A DNA stretch of 38,883 nt, from the NCBI GenBank assembly GCA_029863625.1, contig JAOTUY010000028.1:1-38883 (forward strand), read 5' to 3'. Origin of the DNA: Acidimicrobiia bacterium (GTDB taxonomy: Bacteria; Actinomycetota; Acidimicrobiia; Spongiisociales; UBA4744). Positions within the stretch are counted from its first letter, which is position 1. The number at the start of each line of letters is the position of its first letter. The position numbers were made by a program, and so were the translations under genes. The notes beneath the pieces were generated by a model. That model was given only the letters and a program-made list of their open reading frames with translations. It did not search any database and was not told where the DNA came from. This document shows positions 23,935-31,075 of the stretch, piece by piece.

Positions 23935-25071
23935 ATGCAGGTCGACCGGATCCGGCAATTCACCAACTCCACCTTTCCGGTGTTGTCTGTGTATGTGAAC
24001 CGAGTCGGTAACCCACGGAACCGCACGTCGATGAGTGCCAGGCTTTCGGAACTTCTCCGGCCAATTCGCGAGCTGGTCGAAAGCGCCGAGCTGAGCCACG
24101 AGGCGGCCATGTCCCTGCGGTCCGACGTGAAGAACGTACAAAACCTGGCCGACCGGATCGACGCCGACCCCGCCCAGGCGATAGCCATCTTCTCATGCCA
24201 CGGCGCCGACTGGTCGGAGTACCTGTCGCTCAACAAGCCGGTCTGGGATGTCGCCCGAGTCGGAAACCGAGCGTATCTCCGACCCCTGCGGGTCGCCGAA
24301 ACAGAATTCCGATCGGCGGCCGTAATCTTCGAGCCGCGCCGCTCGGTGCTGTTCATCAAGAGCGGCGACGTGTTTCGGGAATACGGAGAAGTTGTCGAGG
24401 AAGCAGTCAGGAAATCCAACTATGGGGGTTTCGGCGGGTATGAAGAGCGTGGGGTTCGCAGCCACGCCGACGCTGTGGCGCAACGCCACTTCAAGGAGAC
24501 CGCCGACCTCGTGTTCCGCCTGTTTCAAGAAGAAGGATTCGATTTTCTGTTCCTCGGTGGGCACCAGGAAGGAATTGACGAAGGGTCAAAACTCCTCCAT
24601 CCCTACGTGAAGGCTCGTGTCGCGGGGTCCTTTGTGATCGACACGCACACGATGACGCCGGCCCTGATCCGGGATCACGTGGTCGGCCTCGAGGAGGCGG
24701 CCGTTGCGGCTTACGAGGCCAAACAGGTTCGAGAACTGCTCGATACCGCCGGGGCAGGGGGCTCGGCTGCGCTCGGCATGGCCGACGTACTGACAGCGGT
24801 CAACGCCCGGGCGATCGATCGGCTCATCGTCTCCGGCAGTTTCACCAAGGAGGGTGCGGTGTGCGAGTCCTGCGGGTGGCTCTCTCGCAACGGGGCTAGC
24901 TGTCTGGTTTGCGGGTCGGGTACCCGGCGAGTCGATGACCTCGTCGACGAGATTATCGAAGCGACTATTGGAGAGCGGGGCGAGGTGCTGCAGGTTTCGA
25001 TCGCTTCGGCTCTCGATCAGAATGCCATCGGTGCGTTGCTTCGCTTTCCGCTTCCGGCCGGTATCTCCTGA
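23935..25071 (+). CDS. baeRF family (bacterial eRF1-like) protein
   Basis: A 378-residue protein of the bacterial archaeo-eukaryotic release factor (baeRF) group. VLSVYVNRVGNPRN at the N-terminus, DADPAQAIAIFSCHGADW, the central FLFLGGHQEGIDE and a C-terminal zinc ribbon (C310, C313, C323, C326) followed by LDQNAIGALLRF match the family. The GGQ loop of true eRF1 is absent. Roles in ribosome rescue or hibernation have been proposed. Start ATG 23935 follows GAGGAAGGAG; the opening upstream to 23812 is not needed. The 244-nt gap before it has a TGTGTC-GG-GACACA hairpin (about 23812) and a CTGTGTCACACAG palindrome (about 23874), so a longer 5' UTR is likely. Confidence 0.78.
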   Translation: MQVDRIRQFTNSTFPVLSVYVNRVGNPRNRTSMSARLSELLRPIRELVESAELSHEAAMSLRSDVKNVQNLADRIDADPAQAIAIFSCHGADWSEYLSLNKPVWDVARVGNRAYLRPLRVAETEFRSAAVIFEPRRSVLFIKSGDVFREYGEVVEEAVRKSNYGGFGGYEERGVRSHADAVAQRHFKETADLVFRLFQEEGFDFLFLGGHQEGIDEGSKLLHPYVKARVAGSFVIDTHTMTPALIRDHVVGLEEAAVAAYEAKQVRELLDTAGAGGSAALGMADVLTAVNARAIDRLIVSGSFTKEGAVCESCGWLSRNGASCLVCGSGTRRVDDLVDEIIEATIGERGEVLQVSIASALDQNAIGALLRFPLPAGIS

Positions 25072-25090
25072 CTGATGACTGCTGGTCCGA

Positions 25091-25096
25091 TAACGT
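25091..25096 (+). promoter_or_regulatory. -10 box TAACGT, leaderless promoter of xdhC-like gene
   Basis: TAACGT, 7 nt, then ATG 25104. Confidence 0.45.
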
Positions 25097-25103
25097 AGGG
25101 GCC

Positions 25104-26189
25104 ATGACAGAGCAACTGGCACGGCTCAAGCAATGGAAACGTGAGGGCAAGGATGTTGCCTTCGCCACCGTGGTACGAGTGCAAGGGTCGGCTCCCCGCC
25201 CAGAGGGATCGAGACTCCTCGTCTCATCGGCAGAGGAACTCGACGGATCCGTGAGCGGAGGTTGTGTCGAGAATGATGTCGCGCTCCATGCGTTGCAGGT
25301 ACTCAAGTCGGATGAAGCGCGTTTGGTGACCTACGGGATTGCCGATGAGGATGCCTTCGAGGTAGGCCTGGCATGCGGTGGGACCATCCAGGTCTATATC
25401 GAACCTGCCGAAGCCGACGAGATCACCGCCGCGGTGGAGCAATTGGTGTCGGGCGGGCGTCTGGGCGCAAGCCTGATGGCCGTTTCGGGTGGGAACTGGA
25501 AGGCCGTAGTTGATGCGCGCAAAGGTGTCGTGGCAGGTTCGATCCCTGCCGCGCTGGCCGACGATGTTCTGGCCGATACAACCCGGCTCATGGCCGACGA
25601 GCAGAGCCGAACCCTCAGCTACGGAGACGTTGATGTGTTCATCGACGTGTTCGCCCCGCCCCCCAAGCTGCTGATCTTTGGAGCCGGCCCCTTCGCAGAG
25701 CCGCTCTGCAAGTTGGGGTCACAGGTCGGATATGAGGTGACGCTCATCGATCCGCGACCGGCATTTGCCCGCGAGGAACTGTTTCCCGACGCACACGAGG
25801 TTATCGTCGCCTGGCCTGAGAAAGTGCTCGACACCCCGGCATGGGATGGCAGTTTCGTGGTTGTCTTGAATCACAATCAGCGACTCGAGGATCCGGTGAT
25901 CCGGCGCGCTCTGTCTGAACCGATCGCCTACCTCGGCGTGATGGGCAGTCGGCGTACTCATGCCGACCGCTTGGCCAGGCTGCGGGCCGATGGATGGTCC
26001 GCGCAGGACCAGGAGCGAATTCACGGCCCGATTGGTCTGGACATTGGCGCAGAGACGCCGGCTGAAGTGGCAGTGTCGATCCTCGCCGAGATGACGACGG
26101 TGCGCTACGGAAGCGGAGCGGGTGAGTCCTTGAAGGGCACGCTGGGAAGGATTCATCCGCAACGGAAGGACGGTTCGGGAGACGTATAG
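25104..26189 (+). CDS. XdhC/CoxF family molybdo-enzyme maturation factor
   Basis: A 361-residue protein. The N-terminal XdhC_CoxI domain has ATVVRVQGSAPRPEGSRLLV, GSVSGGCVEND and GLACGGTIQVYIE; the C-terminal Rossmann domain has LLIFGAGPFAEPL, TLIDPRPAFA, VVVLNHNQRLED and YLGVMGSRR. XdhC proteins bind molybdenum cofactor, promote its sulfuration and insert it into xanthine dehydrogenase or CO dehydrogenase type enzymes. GPIGLDIGAETPAEVAVSI is the usual ending. Start ATG 25104, 7 nt after TAACGT. The MocA-like gene follows 31 nt on; no hydroxylase subunits are in the window. Confidence 0.93.
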   Translation: MTEQLARLKQWKREGKDVAFATVVRVQGSAPRPEGSRLLVSSAEELDGSVSGGCVENDVALHALQVLKSDEARLVTYGIADEDAFEVGLACGGTIQVYIEPAEADEITAAVEQLVSGGRLGASLMAVSGGNWKAVVDARKGVVAGSIPAALADDVLADTTRLMADEQSRTLSYGDVDVFIDVFAPPPKLLIFGAGPFAEPLCKLGSQVGYEVTLIDPRPAFAREELFPDAHEVIVAWPEKVLDTPAWDGSFVVVLNHNQRLEDPVIRRALSEPIAYLGVMGSRRTHADRLARLRADGWSAQDQERIHGPIGLDIGAETPAEVAVSILAEMTTVRYGSGAGESLKGTLGRIHPQRKDGSGDV

Positions 26190-26220
26190 TGGTCGGCGTC
26201 ATCATCTACCCGACCCGCCC

Positions 26221-26811
26221 ATGAGCGTTACTGCCCTCATCCTCGCTGCTGGACCGTCGACTCGCCTCGGTCGGCCAAAACAACTGCTTCCTTGGGGAGG
26301 CCCGACCCTCTTGGGCAAAGTTGTTGCGCAGACCCTGACCTGGCCGGTCGACTCGGTGTGGGTCGTGCTGGGGAGCCGGTACCGGGAAGTCCTGGACGCG
26401 GTCGACTTTGGCGACGCCGGGGTGATCGAGAACCCCGAATGGGAGGAGGGGATGGCTTCGTCGATGCGCGTCGGTCTCGACGCGGCGAGCCTTGATCCAT
26501 CTACCGGGGCGGCGTTTAGCGTGATGGGCGATCAACCCGGGATCGATCCCACTGTTGTTGCTGCCCTCCTCCAGGCCCATCTGTCGAGCGATGCTTTGGC
26601 CATCGTCCCGAAATACCGCTACGTACGCGGCCATCCTGTGTTGGTCGCCCGGTCGCTCTGGCCGCGGCTGATGAGTCTGGAAGGTGACCAGGGAGGACGC
26701 AATCTCCTCCAAGCCCATCCGGATTGGGTCGAGGAGGTCTTCTTCGAACAGTTGGCCCCTCGGGACGTTGACACCTCCGACGATGTCACCGATTTACAGC
26801 CGCGCGCGTAG
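26221..26811 (+). CDS. MocA-like molybdenum cofactor nucleotidyltransferase (NTP_transf_3)
   Basis: A 196-residue MobA/MocA-type enzyme that would add CMP (or GMP) to molybdopterin to make the dinucleotide cofactor used by molybdenum hydroxylases. TALILAAGPSTRLGRPKQLLPW is the nucleotide-binding motif (glycine-rich loop plus PKQLL lysine), FSVMGDQPGIDP the metal-binding DQP, and VRGHPVLVARSLWPRL the substrate region. The GRPKQLL form is more typical of MocA (CTP) than MobA. A TATAGT box at 26185-26190 within the end of xdhC could give it a promoter of its own. A two-hairpin repeat starts 2 nt after its stop. Confidence 0.88.
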   Translation: MSVTALILAAGPSTRLGRPKQLLPWGGPTLLGKVVAQTLTWPVDSVWVVLGSRYREVLDAVDFGDAGVIENPEWEEGMASSMRVGLDAASLDPSTGAAFSVMGDQPGIDPTVVAALLQAHLSSDALAIVPKYRYVRGHPVLVARSLWPRLMSLEGDQGGRNLLQAHPDWVEEVFFEQLAPRDVDTSDDVTDLQPRA

Positions 26812-26812
26812 G

Positions 26813-26899
26813 GCCTCCCCCCCGGCGGGCGAAGCGAGTCGGTTGGCGAGAGTACGCCGGACCCGAAGGGTCCGGGAGGGAGGGGGGTCCGTCCCCACC
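26813..26899 (+). repeat. Two-hairpin dispersed repeat, copy A
   Basis: About 87 nt: C-run, an imperfect hairpin GGCGGGC-GAA-GCGAGTC, GAGAGTAC, a perfect 8-bp hairpin CCGGACCC-GAA-GGGTCCGG, then GGGAGGGAGGGGGG and GTCCGTCCCCACC. The C-run and G-run can close an outer stem. Copy B at 36489-36574 (minus strand) has the same order of parts. Begins 2 nt 3' of the MocA-like stop. Confidence 0.75.
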
Positions 26900-27009
26900 A
26901 TCCAAGCCGTTGCCTGCTGTTCACCCGGCAAGGCGATGAGCTGGCTGGCTAGGCTGACCGATGCCGGCCGTGCTGCGGAGGATGTCGGAGTACAGGGAAG
27001 GGATTGGGG

Positions 27010-27414
27010 ATGGCGACTATCGACGCGATTGCAGGATTGGATCCGAAATCTGCAACCAGGTTCCGCAAGTCGAGAGTGCGTACCACCGAGGCTCTTCTCA
27101 AACAGGCTGCCACCAGGCGCGGGCGCAAGGACCTCGCTGCATCAACCAGACTCGATGAGAAACAGATCCTCGTCTGGTTGAACCGAGCCGATCTCATGCG
27201 GGTCAAAGGGATCGGGTCGGAATACTCCGATCTTCTCGAGGCGGCGGGAGTGGACACGATCAAGGAGTTGCGGAGGCGCAACCCTGTTTCCCTCACCAAG
27301 AAGATGATGCAGATCAACGAGTCGCAGAAACTCGTGCAGAGGCTCCCTACTGAAGGAATGGTTGAGCGCTGGGTGGCTCACGCCTCGCAGCTAGAGCCCA
27401 TCATCACGTATTAG
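27010..27414 (+). CDS. DUF4332 (helix-hairpin-helix) protein
   Basis: A 134-residue helical protein with two HhH-like modules: IAGLDPKSATRFRKSRVRTTEALLK and MRVKGIGSEYSDLLEAAGVDT, the second being a clear hairpin (VKGIGSEY). ELRRRNPVSLTKKMMQIN completes DUF4332. The fold suggests DNA or protein binding; function is unknown. ATG 27010 follows GGGAAGGGA; TTG 27004 is a poorer choice. A strong bidirectional terminator follows. Confidence 0.82.
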   Translation: MATIDAIAGLDPKSATRFRKSRVRTTEALLKQAATRRGRKDLAASTRLDEKQILVWLNRADLMRVKGIGSEYSDLLEAAGVDTIKELRRRNPVSLTKKMMQINESQKLVQRLPTEGMVERWVAHASQLEPIITY

Positions 27415-27430
27415 CCGTTCGCGCAAGACG

Positions 27431-27463
27431 CGATAAGGGGGCCCGAAGAGGGCCCCCTTATCG
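27431..27463. terminator. Bidirectional intrinsic terminator
   Basis: A perfect 14-bp stem CGATAAGGGGGCCC (27431-27444) with GGGCCCCCTTATCG (27450-27463), loop GAAGA, between the convergent DUF4332 and HBHA-like genes. Weak T content after the stem. Confidence 0.85.
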
Positions 27464-27484
27464 TTGCCTTGGTGGTCCGACCGC

Positions 27485-28048
27485 TCAGGCGGTGGTGGTT
27501 GCCTTCTTGGCGACCGGCTTCTTGGCGGCTGCGGTGGTGGTTGCCTTGTTGGCGACCGGCTTCTTGGCGGCTGCGGTGGTGGTTGCCTTGTTGGCGACCG
27601 GCTTCTTGGCGGCTGCGGTGGTGGTTGCCTTCTTGGCGACCGGCTTCCTCACGGCTGCGGTGGTCTTGGCCACCGGCTCTACCGCCGGCTTCGAAACCGG
27701 CTTGGTGGCGGGCTTGGCCGCCGCGGCTTTCTCGCCGGCCGGACGGAACGATGAGCGCCAGTTGCTCAGCATGTCATCGAGCTGCTCTCGCAGCTTTCCA
27801 ACTTGCTCCTGGATCTGGTCGAAGTCCATCCTGGCACCCATGTCCTCGACGAATCCCTCGACCGCTTTGCGGTCGGTGACCTTGGTGACGACTTTCTCGC
27901 CTTCCCTGGCCCAGATCTCGTATTCCTTGCTGAGATCCTCGGTGAGCTTCTCGCTCATTCCGGTGACCCGCTCTGACAGCTTGCGGGCTGCCACGATGGG
28001 GACCCCAACGGCTGCGTAAAGCACCTTCTTGGTCGTATCGGCGATCAT
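27485..28048 (-). CDS. HBHA-like coiled-coil protein with Lys/Ala/Pro repeat tail
   Basis: A 187-residue protein. Residues 1-30 are hydrophobic to amphipathic (VLYAAVGVPIVAARKLSERV); 30-105 form an acidic/basic coiled coil (DFDQIQEQVGKLREQLDDML); the rest is rich in Lys, Ala, Pro and Thr, ending in four 14-residue repeats of the form AAKKPVANKATTTA. Mycobacterial heparin-binding haemagglutinin (HBHA, Rv0475) has the same order of parts, similar size and, as here, an XRE regulator directly upstream (Rv0474). The tail could bind DNA, polyanions or surface sugars. ATG 28048 overlaps the XRE stop (ATGA). Confidence 0.7.
   Translation of the reverse strand: MIADTTKKVLYAAVGVPIVAARKLSERVTGMSEKLTEDLSKEYEIWAREGEKVVTKVTDRKAVEGFVEDMGARMDFDQIQEQVGKLREQLDDMLSNWRSSFRPAGEKAAAAKPATKPVSKPAVEPVAKTTAAVRKPVAKKATTTAAAKKPVANKATTTAAAKKPVANKATTTAAAKKPVAKKATTTA
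27488..27655 (-). repeat. Four tandem 42-bp repeats in the HBHA-like gene
   Basis: Four units of 42 bp, nearly identical, encode the C-terminal 14-residue repeats; units two and three encode Asn where one and four encode Lys (VANK versus VAKK). Near identity at DNA level implies recent expansion or ongoing homogenisation. Confidence 0.9.
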
Positions 28049-28419
28049 TCCATTTCCTCCTTCGCTCCCGATTGAACGAATGTCCGGTAGATATCCAGGA
28101 GCACTTGTTTCTGTCGTTGATTCAGTTGTTGGTCTGTTTCCACCGCCTCGACGACGGTGGGCGGATTGAAGCCGTCTTCCAGCAGTCCGGCCCTCGAATA
28201 GAGCGACTCGGCCTGGATGGAGAGACCCCGGGCGATCGACTTGAGAATCTCGGCAGATGGCTTGCGAAGGCCCCGCTCGATCTGGCTCAGGTAGGGATTC
28301 GAGATCCCTGCCTTGTCGGCCAGCTTGCGCAGGGAAATGTTGGCCCGCTCGCGTTGCTGCCGTATGAAGCCACCGAGGTCGGCGCCTCTCTTCTCCGTCT
28401 CTATCTCTTGCTTGGCCAC
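28045..28419 (-). CDS. XRE-family transcriptional regulator (Rv0474-like)
   Basis: A 124-residue protein. The HTH covers about 16-70: ISLRKLADKAGISNPYLSQIERGLRKPSAEIL contains the two core helices with the usual SxxYLSxIERG. The C-terminal 50 residues are helical (QQLNQRQKQVLLDIYRTF) and could dimerise. The start is GTG 28419. It overlaps the HBHA-like gene by 4 nt and probably controls this operon, since its promoter carries an inverted repeat straddling the -10 box. Confidence 0.88.
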   Translation of the reverse strand: MAKQEIETEKRGADLGGFIRQQRERANISLRKLADKAGISNPYLSQIERGLRKPSAEILKSIARGLSIQAESLYSRAGLLEDGFNPPTVVEAVETDQQLNQRQKQVLLDIYRTFVQSGAKEEME

Positions 28420-28421
28420 GC

Positions 28422-28455
28422 TTAGCAGTATATTGCGAAGTGCTAACTATTGCAA
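28422..28455 (-). promoter_or_regulatory. Leaderless promoter with overlapping palindromic operator (XRE-HBHA operon)
   Basis: On the minus strand: -35 TTGCAA (28455-28450), 17-nt spacer, -10 TATACT (28432-28427), then 7 nt to GTG 28419. The inverted repeat TTAGCA (28446-28441) and TGCTAA (28427-28422), 13 nt apart, straddles the -10 box, an ideal place for repression by the encoded XRE protein. This is the only promoter in the window where both boxes and spacing are near consensus. Confidence 0.75.
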
Positions 28456-28532
28456 GCAGAGGACGAGACTGCCCCCTGAGATCCAGCATGGCGTCGCGCA
28501 CCTGCGGTGACGTCGGAGATCCCGGGAGACAA

Positions 28533-28718
28533 TTAGTCCTGTTCGAAGACCCGGACCAGCTCCTCGAGGAAGTCTTGCTCCTGGCCGGAATCTCGATCGA
28601 GGATCAGACCACCGGAGGCCGGCCACGTATGCAGGCACCACGGGCAGAAGTTTTCGCCGTTTTCGAGAAGCACGGCGTCACGGGCCGCGCAGCGCGTGCA
28701 ATCATTGGCAGTCAGCAT
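28533..28718 (-). CDS. Small zinc-ribbon protein
   Basis: A 61-residue protein with CTRC near residue 7 and CPWC near 29, a classic two-knuckle zinc ribbon, followed by an acidic helical end (EQDFLEELVRVFEQD). Start ATG 28718 (MLTANDCTRC) is the one that begins just before the ribbon; the frame is open upstream into the acyltransferase end. It lies 46 nt after the acyltransferase stop on the same strand. Function unknown. Confidence 0.6.
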   Translation of the reverse strand: MLTANDCTRCAARDAVLLENGENFCPWCLHTWPASGGLILDRDSGQEQDFLEELVRVFEQD

Positions 28719-28764
28719 TCGCTTGATTGTGCCCGATACGACCCTCGCGATGCGAACCAGACTC

Positions 28765-29949
28765 CTAAAAGATGCTGGTCCGCTCGCGCAGCATGGCATC
28801 CAGAGCTTTCTGAACACGGGCTCGTACTGTCTCGGCCGTCTCTAACACCGTGAGCCGGTCGGGACGATCGGTGGCGGGTCCTACCTCGATGGGTTCGAGG
28901 AATCGGATCTGCCAGCGGACGGGCAGGGGGATGGGATTGAGCCACACCGCCATCTCCTCGACTCGTTGCTGCGGGAACACCAGCCTTACCAACTGTGCCA
29001 GTCGTTTGGAAGTGAATAACGCCGGGTGGACTTCCTCTGAGCCCAGGATTGCGACCGGGACGATGGGGGCGCCGCTACGCATTGCCAGTTTGACGAAGCC
29101 ACCGCGGCCGAACCGCTGTAACCGGTAGGCATCCGAGCTGGGTTTCTGAAAGCCCTGGACACCTTCGGGAAATACGCCGAGGAGATGACCGTTCTCGAGT
29201 ACCCACATGGCGTCCTCTTTGGCGGCGTAGGCGGCACCCGACTTGCGATAGAGGTGTGAGTAGGTGGGGATCATGTTGAAGATCTCGGTGCCGATCACAC
29301 GCACCCGGCGAGGGAGAGGAGCTTCATTTGTGACCGCCATCTGCAGCATCAGAGCGTCGTAGGGGATGGCGGCTCCACCGTGATTCGATGCAAGGACCGC
29401 GGCGCCTTCCATGGGCACATGTTCCAAGCCCTGTGCGGTCACCCGGAAATAGTCGAAGTACACGTAATTGCCGAGATGCCACAGCATCTCGGCAATTACC
29501 GGGTCCAACCCGAGGGCATCGATGTCGTAGCTGGCCATCTGCAGATGGCGGATCAGCGCAGGCCACGTGTCAAAACCGATGGTGCCCGCGGCCGGAATTG
29601 CCAGATCTGAGATATCGGTACCGCCGTGCAGGGCACACCGGTCGTTGTCTCCAACCGGGGGAAGTCCGCAGGTAAACCCCTCGATGCTGACGAAGTTGCA
29701 GATGCGGTCACGATCAACCAGTGACCCCAGTCGATCGCGAGTTGCTCTTCTTCGCTCTTCCCCGCGCATTCCGAACCGTCGGCCGGGCTCCCCCGAGGGG
29801 TTCTCCGGCCGAGGCTCGCTCGCTTTGAGACCGTTCGCCACCGATGCCACGAGTTGCACTTTGTTCATCGATGATCTGCCGACTAGGTCAAGAGCTTTTG
29901 CCAGGGATCGAAGTTCTCGCACACTGAGACGGTCGAGGATCTCTTCCAT
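28765..29949 (-). CDS. PlsC-type lysophospholipid acyltransferase with extra N-terminal domains
   Basis: A 394-residue protein. The C-terminal 230 residues are a PlsC domain: NHGGAAIPYD (catalytic H190, D198, with longer spacing than NHx4D), FPEG at 260-263 (glycerol-phosphate binding) and VPVAILGSEE. The N-terminus adds a Rho-N/SAP-like helical piece (LSVRELRSLAKALDL) and a possible zinc site (C84, C94, C105, H108). It would transfer acyl chains in membrane lipid synthesis. It starts 5 nt after the epimerase stop; the pair corresponds to Rv0501-Rv0502 of Mycobacterium. The extra N-terminal domains are unusual for the enzyme. Confidence 0.82.
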   Translation of the reverse strand: MEEILDRLSVRELRSLAKALDLVGRSSMNKVQLVASVANGLKASEPRPENPSGEPGRRFGMRGEERRRATRDRLGSLVDRDRICNFVSIEGFTCGLPPVGDNDRCALHGGTDISDLAIPAAGTIGFDTWPALIRHLQMASYDIDALGLDPVIAEMLWHLGNYVYFDYFRVTAQGLEHVPMEGAAVLASNHGGAAIPYDALMLQMAVTNEAPLPRRVRVIGTEIFNMIPTYSHLYRKSGAAYAAKEDAMWVLENGHLLGVFPEGVQGFQKPSSDAYRLQRFGRGGFVKLAMRSGAPIVPVAILGSEEVHPALFTSKRLAQLVRLVFPQQRVEEMAVWLNPIPLPVRWQIRFLEPIEVGPATDRPDRLTVLETAETVRARVQKALDAMLRERTSIF

Positions 29950-29954
29950 ACCGG

Positions 29955-30899
29955 TTACCCGTACGTCCTGGCCGGCAGGCGATCGTAGGTTGCCAGCACC
30001 AACCGGCGGCAGTTCAATCTCGGCGTGAATTCGAGGATCTCACTCATGTCGTAGGTATCGGTTACCCGCCCGTATTTGACCAGGTTGACCAGATGGCGCG
30101 GCAGAGAGGCACCAAACGGTCGCAGCACCTTCATCGCATATCCGAACTGTCGGGCCGGGAGTCGTTGGTTTATCCGATTCCCAAGCCGGAGAATGCGGCT
30201 CAGGTAGAGCTGTCCTTCGCTGCCGATGTTGAAGGTACCGGCCGTCGGCCGGTCAACGGCATGCTCCAACGCCCGGACGGCGTCGTCTTCGTGGACGAAT
30301 TGAAGTCGCGGATCGCTTCCCAGCAGCGTGGGGACGACCGGCAGTCGAAGATAGCGGCTGAGCGGGTTGCCGATGGTTGCTCCGATTATCGGATTGAACC
30401 GCAAGACGGTGAAGCTGATATGCGGAACTTCTTCTTCGAGTTGCGATACGGACGATTCCACGTCGCGCAGGCTTCGCTCATAACCAGTGAGGCGGGCAGG
30501 AGTCTTGGTGGACTCGCGAACCACCGATGGGTTGCGGGGACCAGATCCGTAAACGGACGCATCGGATTTGACGATCACGTTTTGCACGTCCGGAAGGCGC
30601 CCGATGGCACCGAACAGAGCTTGGGCGCCCAGAACCACGCTCGATCTTGCCTGATCGGAGCCGAACAGGGCAGACCGATCGAGGGTCTGGAGATGCACAA
30701 CGGTGGTCGGCCGGACGGAGATGACATGTTTGGCGAACTCCAGCACATCGAGGCTCGACAGGTAGAAATCCGACGAGAACTCGATGCTTGGTTCGATCTC
30801 ATCCACGGCGAATACTTCGGTACCGGCCCGGCTCTCGAGGCTGCGGACCAGGCGTCCTCCTACCCACGACGAGGCCCCGGTTACCAGGATCCTGTGCAT
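29955..30899 (-). CDS. NAD-dependent epimerase/dehydratase family protein (GalE2-like)
   Basis: A 314-residue extended SDR protein. VTGASSWVGGRL (6-17) is the Rossmann loop, with the middle glycine as serine; VVHLQTLD, KSDASVYGSG and the C-terminal FNIGSEGQLYLS follow the family. The catalytic YxxxK is not evident: the region reads GYERSLRD, lacking lysine, so classic epimerase chemistry is doubtful. Start ATG 30899 is 6 nt after TACACT; the upstream in-frame opening to 30947 is rejected. Probably a lipid or nucleotide-sugar related protein co-transcribed with the acyltransferase. Confidence 0.82.
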   Translation of the reverse strand: MHRILVTGASSWVGGRLVRSLESRAGTEVFAVDEIEPSIEFSSDFYLSSLDVLEFAKHVISVRPTTVVHLQTLDRSALFGSDQARSSVVLGAQALFGAIGRLPDVQNVIVKSDASVYGSGPRNPSVVRESTKTPARLTGYERSLRDVESSVSQLEEEVPHISFTVLRFNPIIGATIGNPLSRYLRLPVVPTLLGSDPRLQFVHEDDAVRALEHAVDRPTAGTFNIGSEGQLYLSRILRLGNRINQRLPARQFGYAMKVLRPFGASLPRHLVNLVKYGRVTDTYDMSEILEFTPRLNCRRLVLATYDRLPARTYG

Positions 30900-30905
30900 G
30901 CGCAA

Positions 30906-30911
30906 AGTGTA
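30906..30911 (-). promoter_or_regulatory. -10 box TACACT, leaderless promoter of the epimerase-acyltransferase operon
   Basis: TACACT on the minus strand, 6 nt, then ATG 30899. Confidence 0.45.
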
Positions 30912-31062
30912 GGCGGGGTGGTGCCCGGCAAATCTCCCGGCCGGCAAGGCGCGCGGATCGTGAAGAGGGTGCGTAGGGGCGGGGAGGGGGTCCGGTTCCC
31001 GCCGACTCCTTGGGATCGAGTGCTTTGTCTCGCCGCCGAAGTCGCCGGCTCCTGCACTTCTG

Positions 31063-31068
31063 TACCAT
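31063..31068 (+). promoter_or_regulatory. -10 box TACCAT, leaderless promoter of the 85-residue hypothetical gene
   Basis: TACCAT, 7 nt, then ATG 31076. Confidence 0.4.
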
Positions 31069-31075
31069 CCCCGGC

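Noticed and set aside
27464..28019. Plus-strand repetitive ORFs rich in Gly/Leu/Trp or Ala/Val
   Set aside because: Antisense of the 42-bp repeats in the HBHA-like gene.
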